Assembly: GCA_020636275.1 (NCBI GenBank)
Contig: JACJYD010000001.1
Coordinates: forward strand, 868,001-932,000
Direction of reading: 5' to 3'
DNA: 64,000 bases
From: Lewinellaceae bacterium
GTDB taxonomy: Bacteria > Bacteroidota > Bacteroidia > Chitinophagales > Saprospiraceae
A program made the position numbers and the translations under genes. The notes below the pieces were generated by a model. That model was given only the letters and a program-made list of their open reading frames with translations. It made no database searches and was not told where the DNA came from. Shown here piece after piece: positions 52,084-60,019 of the stretch (positions within the stretch are counted from its first letter, which is position 1; the number at the start of each line of letters is the position of its first letter).

Positions 52084-52467
52084 CTATTTGCTAAAGGCTT
52101 CCCAAAACTTCCAGTTAAATCCCGATTTGCGGGCTGCCCGGTCTTCCGGATTGAGCAGTTGATTTGCTCGTTTGAGGATGCCCGCCTTCATGATCACTCC
52201 GGTGGAGCGGTCCACCAGTTCGCCGTCCTTGAAGAAGAGCAGGGTTGGTATTCCCATCACCTTGTACTTACGCACCAGCTTCTGGTTTTTGTCGGCATCG
52301 AGCTTGACGAAGCGGACCTTGCCCTTCAGTTCTTCTTCTGCTGCCGCGAAATGGGGAGTGATCATTTTACAGGGGCCGCACCAGTCGGCCCAGACGTCTA
52401 CCACGACGGGAAGAGTGCTATTCAAAACAAGGGTGTCGAAGTTTTTGCTATTGATGTGCTGCGGCAT
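52084..52467 (-). CDS. trxA: Thioredoxin
   Basis: A 127-residue cytosolic thioredoxin with the WADWCGPCKM active site, FVKLDADKNQKLVRKYKVMGIPTLLFFKDGE (cis-proline in GIPT) and a C-terminal extension of about 20 residues (EDRAARKSGFNWKFWEAFSK). The start at 52467 (MPQHINSKNF) fits the family; an upstream TTG-type frame adds non-conserved residues. It reduces protein disulfides with thioredoxin reductase. Confidence 0.93.
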   Translation of the reverse strand: MPQHINSKNFDTLVLNSTLPVVVDVWADWCGPCKMITPHFAAAEEELKGKVRFVKLDADKNQKLVRKYKVMGIPTLLFFKDGELVDRSTGVIMKAGILKRANQLLNPEDRAARKSGFNWKFWEAFSK

Positions 52468-52628
52468 AATGCATGCGTTTTTTTGTCGGGGGCAAAGATG
52501 CGAGTTGTTACGGGCAAAGTTGGTGATCTTGCGCACAGAAGGGGAGGAAGGAATCTATTGGTTCAATTTTACGGGAACGCCCTAACCGATCTGAGAATAG
52601 ATTTGACCGCGTTATAACATATCGTTTG

Positions 52629-54176
52629 TCAGATCTGCGAATTATTTGGCGTTTTTTTTAGCTTTCTTATGATTTTTTTGAAACGTTCATCTGAACGAAT
52701 ACTTTCTAGGTTATCATTGGTTTTGATCCAATTCAAATCATTATACCCAAGGTCGACAGCCTTTTCAAGGTTTTCAAGCGCTTTGCGGGTGTCGCCTTGT
52801 AAAGCGTAATATATTGTCCAGTTTCGATAAGCAAGTCCTTTATCATTTTCTGGAACGATATTTTCGAAAATTGCAAACGCTGATTTTGCCTCTTCGAAGT
52901 TTCCGGTTTCCGCATATGCTGCCCCGGTATTGCTGTAAAACGTCGCCAAATTTGGGTGGTTACGGTCGAGTACTTTTTCCCCAATCTCAAGCGCCTTCTT
53001 GCAGTATTCTAACGCGTTCGAATATTCGCCCGTATTTAAATAAATACAACCTAAGTTATTATAAGATACTGCCAAATCAGGGTGATTAGGGTCGAGTACT
53101 TCTTCCCTGATTGCAAGCGCCTTCTTGCAGAATTCCAATGCTTTCGAATAACCCCCTGCATAAAAATAAACGTTACCTAAGTTACAGTAAGATTTCGCTA
53201 AATCAGGGTGATTAGGGTCGAGTGCTTTTTCCCTAATGTCGAGCGTCTTTTGGTAGTATTTATATGCTTTCCAAAATTTACTTGCATAAAAATAAAGGTC
53301 ACCTAAGCTATTGTAAAAAATAGCCGACTCCAACTCGTCAAATTTATTCGCCTCATAAATTTCGATTATGCGTTCGTAGCATTCGATCGCTTCTCCGTAC
53401 CTAAACTGCGCAAGTAAAAGGTTCGCTTTAAAATCGTACCCTTCCAAGACCCTGCGTATTTCCGCTTCAGACTCTAGCTTTTTATATAATGCTCCCTGGT
53501 ATGCTTTTTCCAGCTTGGCGTTATCTAATACCGCCAAAGCGCTCTCTACATCGCCGTCTTCTTCGATTTTTCGAAGCGCTTCATTTACGAGTTCTGAGGC
53601 GTTGTCCTTGTTGATCGAAGCAAAGGATTCGGCTTGTTCTTCGGCCTTCCTTAGAGCGGAATCTCGTTTTACCCGGAGTTTGTTCCTTTGCGCGATTAAA
53701 GAAGCTGTCATTTTTTGATTCAAATTATCTTGCGCAAGCTCTTTTTCAATCGCCTTCAACCGCGTTTCATATGCTTTCTCTGTGGTTTTGACGATAATAC
53801 CGTAATACCGAAGCGCTGCTTCATCAAAGTCTTTCGAATAACATACGATAACTTCGCAAACCTCGTCAGGATCGGAGGGAATGCGTAAATGCTCCAACTG
53901 TTTCGCATTTACCACACGAATACTTTCCCCGTCACAGTCCGTATCGCCGACGATCACTTTAACGCGATCTCCCGCTTTTTTATACCTAAATTTTAACTCG
54001 AACATTCCGACACTATTGGAGAAAAGAGAATTCGCTCCCAAGGCGCTAATTTGAACGCCTTCTGCGGGTTCTCCACCGCTATTTTGGTAGAGAACTATGC
54101 CGGTAAGTTGCGCGTTTTGACCGAACAGAACTGCGGAAGAAAGAATGGCGAAAAGGAGGAGTGTTAGATGTTTCAT
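52629..54176 (-). CDS. Secreted TPR-repeat protein with N-terminal carboxypeptidase-like domain
   Basis: A 515-residue exported protein (MKHLTLLLFAILSSAVLFGQ). Residues 25-90 are a carboxypeptidase-regulatory-like beta domain (LTGIVLYQNSGGEPAEGVQISALGANS). A coiled-coil-like Glu/Lys region (about 120-220) follows, then TPR repeats of the 42-residue TPR_12 type: ALDPNHPDLAKSYCNLGNVYFYAGGYSKALEFCKKAL and two close copies. Its base composition is AT-richer and its codon use differs from neighbours, hinting at transfer. Similar proteins precede Bacteroidota conflict or signalling modules, but no partner is adjacent. Function unknown. Confidence 0.85.
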   Translation of the reverse strand: MKHLTLLLFAILSSAVLFGQNAQLTGIVLYQNSGGEPAEGVQISALGANSLFSNSVGMFELKFRYKKAGDRVKVIVGDTDCDGESIRVVNAKQLEHLRIPSDPDEVCEVIVCYSKDFDEAALRYYGIIVKTTEKAYETRLKAIEKELAQDNLNQKMTASLIAQRNKLRVKRDSALRKAEEQAESFASINKDNASELVNEALRKIEEDGDVESALAVLDNAKLEKAYQGALYKKLESEAEIRRVLEGYDFKANLLLAQFRYGEAIECYERIIEIYEANKFDELESAIFYNSLGDLYFYASKFWKAYKYYQKTLDIREKALDPNHPDLAKSYCNLGNVYFYAGGYSKALEFCKKALAIREEVLDPNHPDLAVSYNNLGCIYLNTGEYSNALEYCKKALEIGEKVLDRNHPNLATFYSNTGAAYAETGNFEEAKSAFAIFENIVPENDKGLAYRNWTIYYALQGDTRKALENLEKAVDLGYNDLNWIKTNDNLESIRSDERFKKIIRKLKKTPNNSQI

Positions 54177-54360
54177 ACATAGGGCATTAGACGCCATTAA
54201 ATTAGGGCGTCGGGCTATTCGTTCAAATGACTTTAGTCATCTCCGAATACCGGCAGGATCGGTCAAGAGGATCGAACCGAAGGCGTTGAAATCATGGAGT
54301 TTTTAGTTTTTTTGGCGAATTGTGCCACCAATCTGATAACGAGGATAAACGCCATCAACA

Positions 54361-54395
54361 AAAAAGCCTTGTAATTCGATGAACTACAAGGCTTT
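54361..54395 (-). terminator. Terminator of tRNA-Gln
   Basis: AAAGCCTTGTA and TACAAGGCTTT pair around 11 bases and run into TTTTTTG on the minus strand, 15 bases after the tRNA. Confidence 0.8.
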
Positions 54396-54410
54396 GTGTT
54401 GAATTTGAAG

Positions 54411-54481
54411 TAGACCCACTAGGACTCGAACCTAGACTGACGGAACCAAAATCCGGAGTGCTGCCATTACACCATGGGTCT
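54411..54481 (-). tRNA. tRNA-Gln (TTG)
   Basis: Cloverleaf: acceptor AGACCCA/TGGGTCT, D-stem GTGT/GCAC, anticodon stem CCGGA/TCCGT around loop TTTTGGT (anticodon TTG), T-stem CTAGG/CCTAG, discriminator A. The C27-U43 pair is a mismatch. CCA is not encoded. A -7 motif TACTTTTG lies at 54508-54515. Confidence 0.93.
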
Positions 54482-54507
54482 GAACCATGCCCTCAAAAAG
54501 AGCGATG

Positions 54508-54515
54508 CAAAAGTA
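54508..54515 (-). promoter_or_regulatory. -7 element of tRNA-Gln
   Basis: TACTTTTG on the minus strand fits TAnnTTTG, 26 bases before the tRNA 5' end. Confidence 0.5.
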
Positions 54516-54600
54516 GGGGGTTTGGAGGGAATGTGCAAGGGGGGATGAGAATTTTTTTTAGAGCAGGGAGTAGGGACGAGGGAGCAGGGGGCCGGAGGGA

Positions 54601-54969
54601 TTAAGTTTTTTTGGAGTGAAGCTGAGCATTTCGGAGGCCGGCAATGAGGCGGGCCAGTTTGTCAGAGGATTGACGGAGATTGCGGAGGCGTTCATCTGAA
54701 ATATATCCCAGATCAGAGGCGAGGATGCATTGGTTTAATGCTTCCATTAAGCTGCTATAGGCCAAATTGCTGAAGTGAGCTCGGTCTTTACCCGATTGGC
54801 GGCCAATTCCTTCCGCTAAATTGGAGGCCACCGAAACCGCCGCCCGACGAAGCTGGTTCGTCAGCCCGAACCGCTCATCCGGAGGAAATGCTTGCGTCAA
54901 CAAATAAACCTCTTTCACCCACTCCCGTGCACTTTGCCAAGCCCGGAGCTTTTCAAAATTGAATTCCAT
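54601..54969 (-). CDS. Four-helix-bundle protein (23S rRNA intervening-sequence protein family)
   Basis: A 122-residue all-helical protein with FEKLRAWQSAREWVKEVYLLTQAFPPDERFGLTNQLRRAAVSVASNLAEGIGRQSGKDRAHFSNLAYSSLMEALNQCILA, the signature of the bS-like four-helix-bundle family first found in rRNA intervening sequences. No rRNA is nearby, so it is a free-standing copy. It is common in Bacteroidota near small tracts of simple repeats; function unknown. A G-rich simple repeat lies just downstream (54562-54597). Confidence 0.9.
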   Translation of the reverse strand: MEFNFEKLRAWQSAREWVKEVYLLTQAFPPDERFGLTNQLRRAAVSVASNLAEGIGRQSGKDRAHFSNLAYSSLMEALNQCILASDLGYISDERLRNLRQSSDKLARLIAGLRNAQLHSKKT

Positions 54970-55042
54970 ACTACACAGATTTGAAGGTTATGAAATAACC
55001 CGCCTTCTGCGATATATCGATCTGTTTGTGCCAAATCTCTCC

Positions 55043-55113
55043 TCCCTGGTCCCTGCTCCCTGCTCCCTCCTCCCTGCTCCCTGCTCCCTCCTCCCTCCTC
55101 CCTCCTCCCTACG
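55043..55113. repeat. CTCCCTGCTCCCT tandem tract
   Basis: About 70 bases of imperfect CTCCCT(G/C) units. The minus strand carries at least eight GGGAG runs, able in principle to form G-quadruplexes, and lies immediately after the stop codon (55109-55111) of the alpha/beta hydrolase. Confidence 0.8.
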
Positions 55114-56011
55114 CCACCAACAAGGTACCCGGATCCGCCCCCTGCGCCAGTCGCTCGAACAACTCCTCGTCGTTGAGGATGTCGTACAGCCATTCATGGT
55201 ATTCGGGGATAGCGGGCAGGTTATTGTGCCCCCCGTCCTTGATAGTGATGAGATGCACCATCTCGGGATTGACCTGCTGCAGCATCTGGCTTTGCTTGTA
55301 GGGAATCAGCCGGTCGCGGTCACCGTGGAGGATGAAGACCGGACAGGAGATCTTTTTCAGATAAATATTGGTTCGGATCTTGTATTTCAGCAACCACTTA
55401 AGCGGAAGCCAGAAGCCGTAGCGGCGGATGTGATAGATGAAACTGTAGTAGGGCGAGTCGAGCAACAGCATCTTCGGCCGGTTCCAGGAGGCGATGCGGG
55501 CGGCGATGCCACTGCCTAGCGAACGGCCGTAGATGATGATGTTCTGCTCGGGGTACTGGGTGGTCAGCCATTTGTATACAAACTGCCCGTCGTTGAACAA
55601 GGCCGACTCGGTGCGCTTGCCCATGCTCTTCCCGAAACCGCGGTAATCCATCAAAAAAAAGTCGTAGCCCTTGCTGATGAAATCGCGTGCAAATTTTCCC
55701 CAGCCCTTGATGCTTTTGGAGTTTCCCTTGAAATAGAATACCACCCCCTTGCTGTTGGGCACCCGGAAGTGGATACCGTTGATCTGCCCCCCGTCCTCCA
55801 TGTCGAAATTGACTTCCTCAAAGGGGAAGGGATACCGGTACTCGAAATTGCTGGGCAGGATCTCGGGACGGAAAAAGAAGTAGTCCTGGAGGAAATAAAA
55901 TACGCCCCATAGCAATACGTATATCGCGGCCGACCAGATGAGGATGGGGAGAATAAGAGGAAGCACGGGTTGAGTTTTTAAGTTTATGAGGGTATAAGTT
56001 TTTCGCCTCAA
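55109..56011 (-). CDS. Membrane-anchored alpha/beta hydrolase, paralog of 7622-8428
   Basis: About 300 residues: an N-terminal transmembrane helix, FFFRPEILP, oxyanion region FYFKGNSKS, nucleophile IIYGRSLGSGIA, acid LHGDRDRLIP and histidine KDGGHNNLP. It shares the whole layout of the hydrolase at 7622. The start is unclear: no in-frame ATG precedes the membrane helix. A TTG at 56011 lies inside the family A palindrome, and a GTG at 55966 (VLPLILPILIW) just after it is a plausible alternative. If the TTG is used, the first 13 residues are encoded by the repeat. Confidence 0.85.
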   Translation of the reverse strand: MRRKTYTLINLKTQPVLPLILPILIWSAAIYVLLWGVFYFLQDYFFFRPEILPSNFEYRYPFPFEEVNFDMEDGGQINGIHFRVPNSKGVVFYFKGNSKSIKGWGKFARDFISKGYDFFLMDYRGFGKSMGKRTESALFNDGQFVYKWLTTQYPEQNIIIYGRSLGSGIAARIASWNRPKMLLLDSPYYSFIYHIRRYGFWLPLKWLLKYKIRTNIYLKKISCPVFILHGDRDRLIPYKQSQMLQQVNPEMVHLITIKDGGHNNLPAIPEYHEWLYDILNDEELFERLAQGADPGTLLVA

Positions 56012-56040
56012 AAACTTATACCCTCATAAACTTAAAAACT
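55973..56040. repeat. Palindromic repeat, family A (perfect copy)
   Basis: Two exact 31-base complementary arms (55973-56003 and 56010-56040; core CTTATACCCTCATAAACTTA) flank the loop CGCCTC. It lies between the DUF2851 stop and the hydrolase start region. Confidence 0.9.
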
Positions 56041-56073
56041 ATTTGGGAAATATCCATGGAAACACCCCACTCT

Positions 56074-57360
56074 TCACTTCAACACCGCACACCCCACCGC
56101 ACACTCCAGACACCGCTTGGGTTCGCAATACTGCTTCCGCCAGTACAGCAGGGCCTGGCTTTGTCCCGCGGAAGCGGGTTGCACCCCCATGTTCTTCCAC
56201 TCGCGGACAACTCGGTTGGATTCGGGAGGGAGGTGCTCGAGCAGGGCGAGGGCTTGCTCCCGGTAGCGGGATTCCGACTTCAGGGTACCGTAGAGAAAGG
56301 TGATGGGGCTGATGGCGTTGATCATGAGCAGGTCGACGGTGTCGTGACCGATCTGACAGAGATGCGGTACGGCGGGCTTGTCGAACTGGTAGTGGGTATG
56401 CCAGTACCAGGAAGTAGCCAACTGCTGAAAAAAATGCCGGATCGCCTCCTCCCGGGCAGGGTGGATCAGGTCGCTGAACCAGCGGGGCGACTGGCAGACG
56501 AGGGCAGCGAGCTGGGCAATCCGGATGGTGGGAAAAGCGGCCGGCCGCAACCGGGAAAATTTCCAGGCGGAGGCATTCATGGGCCGCAGGTTGTGTTTGT
56601 TTTGCAGAAAGCGGTAGTGTGTCTGCAGCAGTTGGGGGTATTCTTCTTCAAAATGGCGCTCCAGCATACCGGCCTGGCCGAAAAGGAAGGCTTCTACCAA
56701 CTCGGGTTGGTCGCGGTATTTCCATAACAGTTGAATAGGGGCCAACTGCGCCAGGTGCTCCATGGGTCCGGCGTTGACCACCAGCCCCAGCCCGCGCGCT
56801 ATTTGCCGGTAGAGCAGGGTTTCCCAGTCGTTTTGAATGCCTTTCAAAAGAGGTTCGAGCTGCTGGGTCTTGTGCTCCAGCCGCTCCACCATCAGCCGCT
56901 CGATCCAGCCTTGCACGATCAGGGGCTCCACCCCGTTGAAGTGGAACCGGCAAGCCAGCCAGTTGGTTTGGTAGCGCAGGTCCTGGTAGCTTTGCCAGAT
57001 AGATGGCGCGATCCGGCCCTCCAGTTCAAGGGTGGGAATGCGCTCGCCGTTGGCGCGCTGCAAGGGGGTGTCTTCCTCCCATACCACGTGCAGGATCACA
57101 TTGTCGTAGGCCGGATCGAGGTGGTGCTGGTGGGCCAGCCAGTCGGAGGCCCGGATGTGGATCTCGACGTTTCCGGCCCAGAGCGTATCGTCGATCTGGA
57201 TGCGGGTGTGCAGGAAATCGGGCCCGGCATCGGAATTGTGCCGGCCAAAATCGTGGATGCGGACCGGATGCCCCATCGTGGTGCGCAGGGCGTCGAGGTC
57301 GAAGCGCTTCGTTCGCCAGACAAAATGCAGGAATTCTTCGGGAAAGGTCCATTTTCTCAT
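56074..57360 (-). CDS. DUF2851 family protein
   Basis: A 428-residue protein beginning MRKWTFPEEFLHFVWRTKRFD, with the DUF2851 hallmarks HDFGRHNSDAGPDFLHTRIQIDDTLWAGNVEIHIRASDWLAHQHHLDPAYDNVILHVVWEED and the C-terminal cysteine motif YCEPKRCLECAVGCAVL. The family is near-universal in Bacteroidota, and the first half resembles nuclease-like folds; its function is not established. It begins 57 bases before (on the minus strand, after) the GT2 gene stop. Confidence 0.9.
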   Translation of the reverse strand: MRKWTFPEEFLHFVWRTKRFDLDALRTTMGHPVRIHDFGRHNSDAGPDFLHTRIQIDDTLWAGNVEIHIRASDWLAHQHHLDPAYDNVILHVVWEEDTPLQRANGERIPTLELEGRIAPSIWQSYQDLRYQTNWLACRFHFNGVEPLIVQGWIERLMVERLEHKTQQLEPLLKGIQNDWETLLYRQIARGLGLVVNAGPMEHLAQLAPIQLLWKYRDQPELVEAFLFGQAGMLERHFEEEYPQLLQTHYRFLQNKHNLRPMNASAWKFSRLRPAAFPTIRIAQLAALVCQSPRWFSDLIHPAREEAIRHFFQQLATSWYWHTHYQFDKPAVPHLCQIGHDTVDLLMINAISPITFLYGTLKSESRYREQALALLEHLPPESNRVVREWKNMGVQPASAGQSQALLYWRKQYCEPKRCLECAVGCAVLK

Positions 57361-57416
57361 GAGGCCTAAAAAACGGCACTTTCAGGATGCGTGCAAGGCA
57401 CGGTCAGGCGCTTGTC

Positions 57417-58502
57417 TTACCCCCATTTTTGACGTTTTCCCCACCAAATGGCCGGTGAAAGAAAGAGGTAGTAGAAGAACAGCGAAAGATCGAGCAAGGG
57501 CAGCCAACCCCGGAGATCGGCACCATCCAGCTTGCGGCTGATCGGGTGGAAAACGAGTAAGGCGACTGCCATGCGGAGGGTGTAAGCTGCTAGTACGAGC
57601 GGCCATTTTCCGGCCAATAATGCGAGTGGGACCAGGGCATAGAATCCCAAAAAACTGATTGCCCAGGCGCTCAACCAGAGCTGGTCGACCGGTTTGTACC
57701 GCCGGCTGGTGCTCAGGTGCCTGGATTTTCGACGAAAAAATGCGCCCCAGGTTTCGGGGGCGGGTGACGATGTGAAACTTTCGGGGGCGAGTGCGATCCG
57801 GGTATTTCCCTCCTGGGCGAGCGCATTGACCAACAAGTCGTCGTCGCCGGAGAGGAGCGTTGAATGGGAGGAAAACAAGCCGGGGGGCAGGGCGGATCTC
57901 CGGTAGGCGAGGTTGCGTCCTACGCCCATGTAGGGCCGGCCGGCGAGCGCATAGGAAAAATATTGGATGGCCGTCAGTACGGTTTCGTAACGGGCGAAGG
58001 CGTTGAGAAATCCCGGACGCCTTTCCAGGGGACCGTATCCCAGGATCAGTTCTGCTCCCGGAACCATCTGTTCGGCGAGATGTCGCAACCAATAAGGACT
58101 TGCCGGACGGCAATCGGCATCGGTGAGCACGATCCAGTCATGCCGGGCTTCGCGGATACCAAGGGTGAGCGGGATCTTTTTCCCCGGACGGGGATCGTCG
58201 CAGCGCAGGAACCGAAGGCCGGGATGTTGAGCGGCCAACCGCTGCAAGACCTCCGTGGTATGGTCGGTAGAGGCATGGTCGACGACCAGCAGCTCGAATT
58301 CGGGGTAATCCTGCCGGAGCACGTCGGGCAAGCGGTCGCTCAGCAGGACGGCTGCATTGCGGGCGCATACGATCACGGAAAGGGGAGGCGGGACGGCCCC
58401 GGGGGGCGGGGAATGCGTTTTGACGGCCAGGCGGCCAAAGCGCATTCCCCAAAAGAGGAGTTGAATGAAAGTTACGAGCAGTAGTAAAATACTACTCGTC
58501 AT
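57417..58502 (-). CDS. Membrane-bound family 2 glycosyltransferase
   Basis: A 361-residue GT2 enzyme: N-terminal transmembrane helix (residues 3-22), GT-A domain with PPLSVIVCARNAAVLL, LLVVDHASTDHTTEVL, DWIVLTDADCRPAS (metal-binding DAD-like TDADC), a GDDDLLVN acceptor motif, and two or three C-terminal membrane helices (about 275-350). It probably transfers a sugar onto a lipid-linked or secreted glycan. The ATG at 58502 lies 11 bases inside the upstream slyD frame, so the two are translationally coupled. Confidence 0.9.
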   Translation of the reverse strand: MTSSILLLLVTFIQLLFWGMRFGRLAVKTHSPPPGAVPPPLSVIVCARNAAVLLSDRLPDVLRQDYPEFELLVVDHASTDHTTEVLQRLAAQHPGLRFLRCDDPRPGKKIPLTLGIREARHDWIVLTDADCRPASPYWLRHLAEQMVPGAELILGYGPLERRPGFLNAFARYETVLTAIQYFSYALAGRPYMGVGRNLAYRRSALPPGLFSSHSTLLSGDDDLLVNALAQEGNTRIALAPESFTSSPAPETWGAFFRRKSRHLSTSRRYKPVDQLWLSAWAISFLGFYALVPLALLAGKWPLVLAAYTLRMAVALLVFHPISRKLDGADLRGWLPLLDLSLFFYYLFLSPAIWWGKRQKWG

Positions 58503-59019
58503 GGTGGTGATGATGGCCGGCCTCGCCTTCCTGCGGATGGTGGTGACCGTGATCCATTTCATCGGAAGTCGCTTTCCGGATGCGGAGGATATTCCCGTCA
58601 AAGTGCAGGGTCCGCCCGGCCATGACGTGGTTGAAGTCGATCCGGGCCGAAATTTCATTGAAGGAAACGACCTTGCCGAGATGCTCCTGTCCGTAAGTGT
58701 CTCGCATCGTGATGAAATTGCCCGGCGTCAGAATGTTCTCCGGTACCTCTCCTTCTATCTGGAAATTTTCCATCGGAATGTCCACGATGTTTTCCGAAAT
58801 GCTCTCCCCGTAAGCATCTTCCGGCGTGAGCGTAAAGCTGAAGTGGTCTCCTTCTTTCAATCCGCGCAGCTTGGCTTCAAAGGAGGGGAGCAGTTGGCCC
58901 ACACCGAATAAAAAGGTGAAGGGATCCTCTGCATCTGTGCGTTCGAGCATTTCACCCTTGGCATCGGTATCGCGCAGGTCGTAGGTGAGGGTGATCACGT
59001 GTTGTTCTTCGACGATCAT
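58492..59019 (-). CDS. slyD: FKBP-type peptidyl-prolyl isomerase SlyD
   Basis: A 175-residue SlyD: FKBP domain (VITLTYDLRDTDAKGEMLER...FTFLFGVGQLLPSFEAKLRGLKEGD) with the insert-in-flap region (PEDAYGESISENIVDIPMENF), and a histidine-rich C-terminal tail (MDHGHHHP...GHHHHHDE) that binds nickel or other metals. The start at 59019 (MIVEEQHVITL) is the usual one. It is a cytosolic folding helper. Confidence 0.93.
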   Translation of the reverse strand: MIVEEQHVITLTYDLRDTDAKGEMLERTDAEDPFTFLFGVGQLLPSFEAKLRGLKEGDHFSFTLTPEDAYGESISENIVDIPMENFQIEGEVPENILTPGNFITMRDTYGQEHLGKVVSFNEISARIDFNHVMAGRTLHFDGNILRIRKATSDEMDHGHHHPQEGEAGHHHHHDE

Positions 59020-59076
59020 TTTTGTAGATTGTAGGGACGCCATTTCCGGCATCCGTCGTTATAGAATGGAATCTTT

Positions 59077-59084
59077 TATTTTTG
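59077..59084 (+). promoter_or_regulatory. -7 element of the cyclase-family gene
   Basis: TATTTTTG fits TAnnTTTG, 48 bases before the ATG at 59133. Confidence 0.4.
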
Positions 59085-59132
59085 TGGTTGGCAAGGTAAA
59101 AGCTTTTGATTGGAACACCAATAATTTTGGCG

Positions 59133-59894
59133 ATGATCGTACAAGTTTCACATGGGGATTTGCTATTGCAGGCCGATTTGACGCAGCCGATCGATATTTC
59201 GATCCCATTGCGGGAAGGGCATGAAACGGTCAATTGTTTCTACGCCCCGTATTTGGAAACGGCGCCGGTGGTGGCAGGTTCGTTTGTCGGTAGCACGGCA
59301 AAAGGCGGTCCGGTGAATTTCCTGAACGTCAAACTCAATCCTCACGGCAACGGGACGCATACGGAATGTGTGGGCCACATCGCCCGCGAACCCTTTTTTA
59401 TCAACCAGACCTTGACAAAATTCCATTTCCTGGCGAAATTGGGGAGCGTATTCCCAACCCGTACCGATTCGGGCGACCGGGTGATCCGGAAAGAACAACT
59501 GGTGGATTGGCTGGAACCAGGCGAGGTGGAAGCTGTCGTGATCCGGACCCTGCCAAATGAAACCGATAAACGGATGCGTCATTATTCGGGTACAAACCCG
59601 CCTTACCTGCACCACGAGGCGGTGGAATACCTGGTAGATTGCGGCGTGCAACACCTCCTCATCGACCTCCCGTCGGTCGATCGGGAGGAAGACGAAGGGA
59701 AACTGCTGGCCCATCGCGCTTTCTGGAAATATCCAGGTACCGTCGAAGCCGGCCGTCGCCATTGTACCATTACCGAGTTGATCTATGTGCCGGACGAAGT
59801 ATCCGATGGCTTGTACCTCCTCCAACTCCAGATCACGAGCCTGGAGATCGATGCGAGTCCGAGTAAACCGGTGCTTTATGAGTTTTTAAGTTAA
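59133..59894 (+). CDS. Cyclase family protein (kynurenine formamidase-like)
   Basis: A 253-residue metal-dependent hydrolase of the cyclase (PF04199) family. The metal motif is NPHGNGTHTECVGH (HxGTHxE/D type), with further conserved VVIRTLPN, TNPPYLHHEAVEYLVDCGVQHLLIDLPSVDREED and GLYLLQLQITSLEIDASPSKPVLY. The family includes kynurenine formamidase and cyclases of unknown substrate. Start at 59133 (MIVQVSHGD); upstream starts at 59106 add non-conserved residues. The last codons (EFLS-stop) lie inside the family A repeat. Confidence 0.88.
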   Translation: MIVQVSHGDLLLQADLTQPIDISIPLREGHETVNCFYAPYLETAPVVAGSFVGSTAKGGPVNFLNVKLNPHGNGTHTECVGHIAREPFFINQTLTKFHFLAKLGSVFPTRTDSGDRVIRKEQLVDWLEPGEVEAVVIRTLPNETDKRMRHYSGTNPPYLHHEAVEYLVDCGVQHLLIDLPSVDREEDEGKLLAHRAFWKYPGTVEAGRRHCTITELIYVPDEVSDGLYLLQLQITSLEIDASPSKPVLYEFLS

Positions 59895-60017
59895 TAAGGG
59901 TATAAGTTTTTCGCCTCAAAAACTTATACCCTAATAAACTTAAAAACTAAAAAAAACTTATACCCTAATAAACTTAAAAACTAAAAAAAATTGATCCCCT
60001 AATAAACTTAAAAACTA
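59881..60017. repeat. Palindromic repeat, family A, with tandem right arms
   Basis: A left arm (59881-59911), the loop CGCCTC and a right arm (59918-59948) as in the copy at 55973, with a few mismatches, then two more right-arm copies (about 59951-59982 and 59983-60017) in tandem at 34- to 35-base spacing. It begins inside the cyclase coding sequence and ends 2 bases before the next gene's start codon. Confidence 0.88.
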
Positions 60018-60019
60018 AT

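Noticed and set aside
54601..54969. rRNA operon with an intervening sequence
   Set aside because: The four-helix-bundle protein family is named for rRNA insertions, but no 16S or 23S sequence is present around it.
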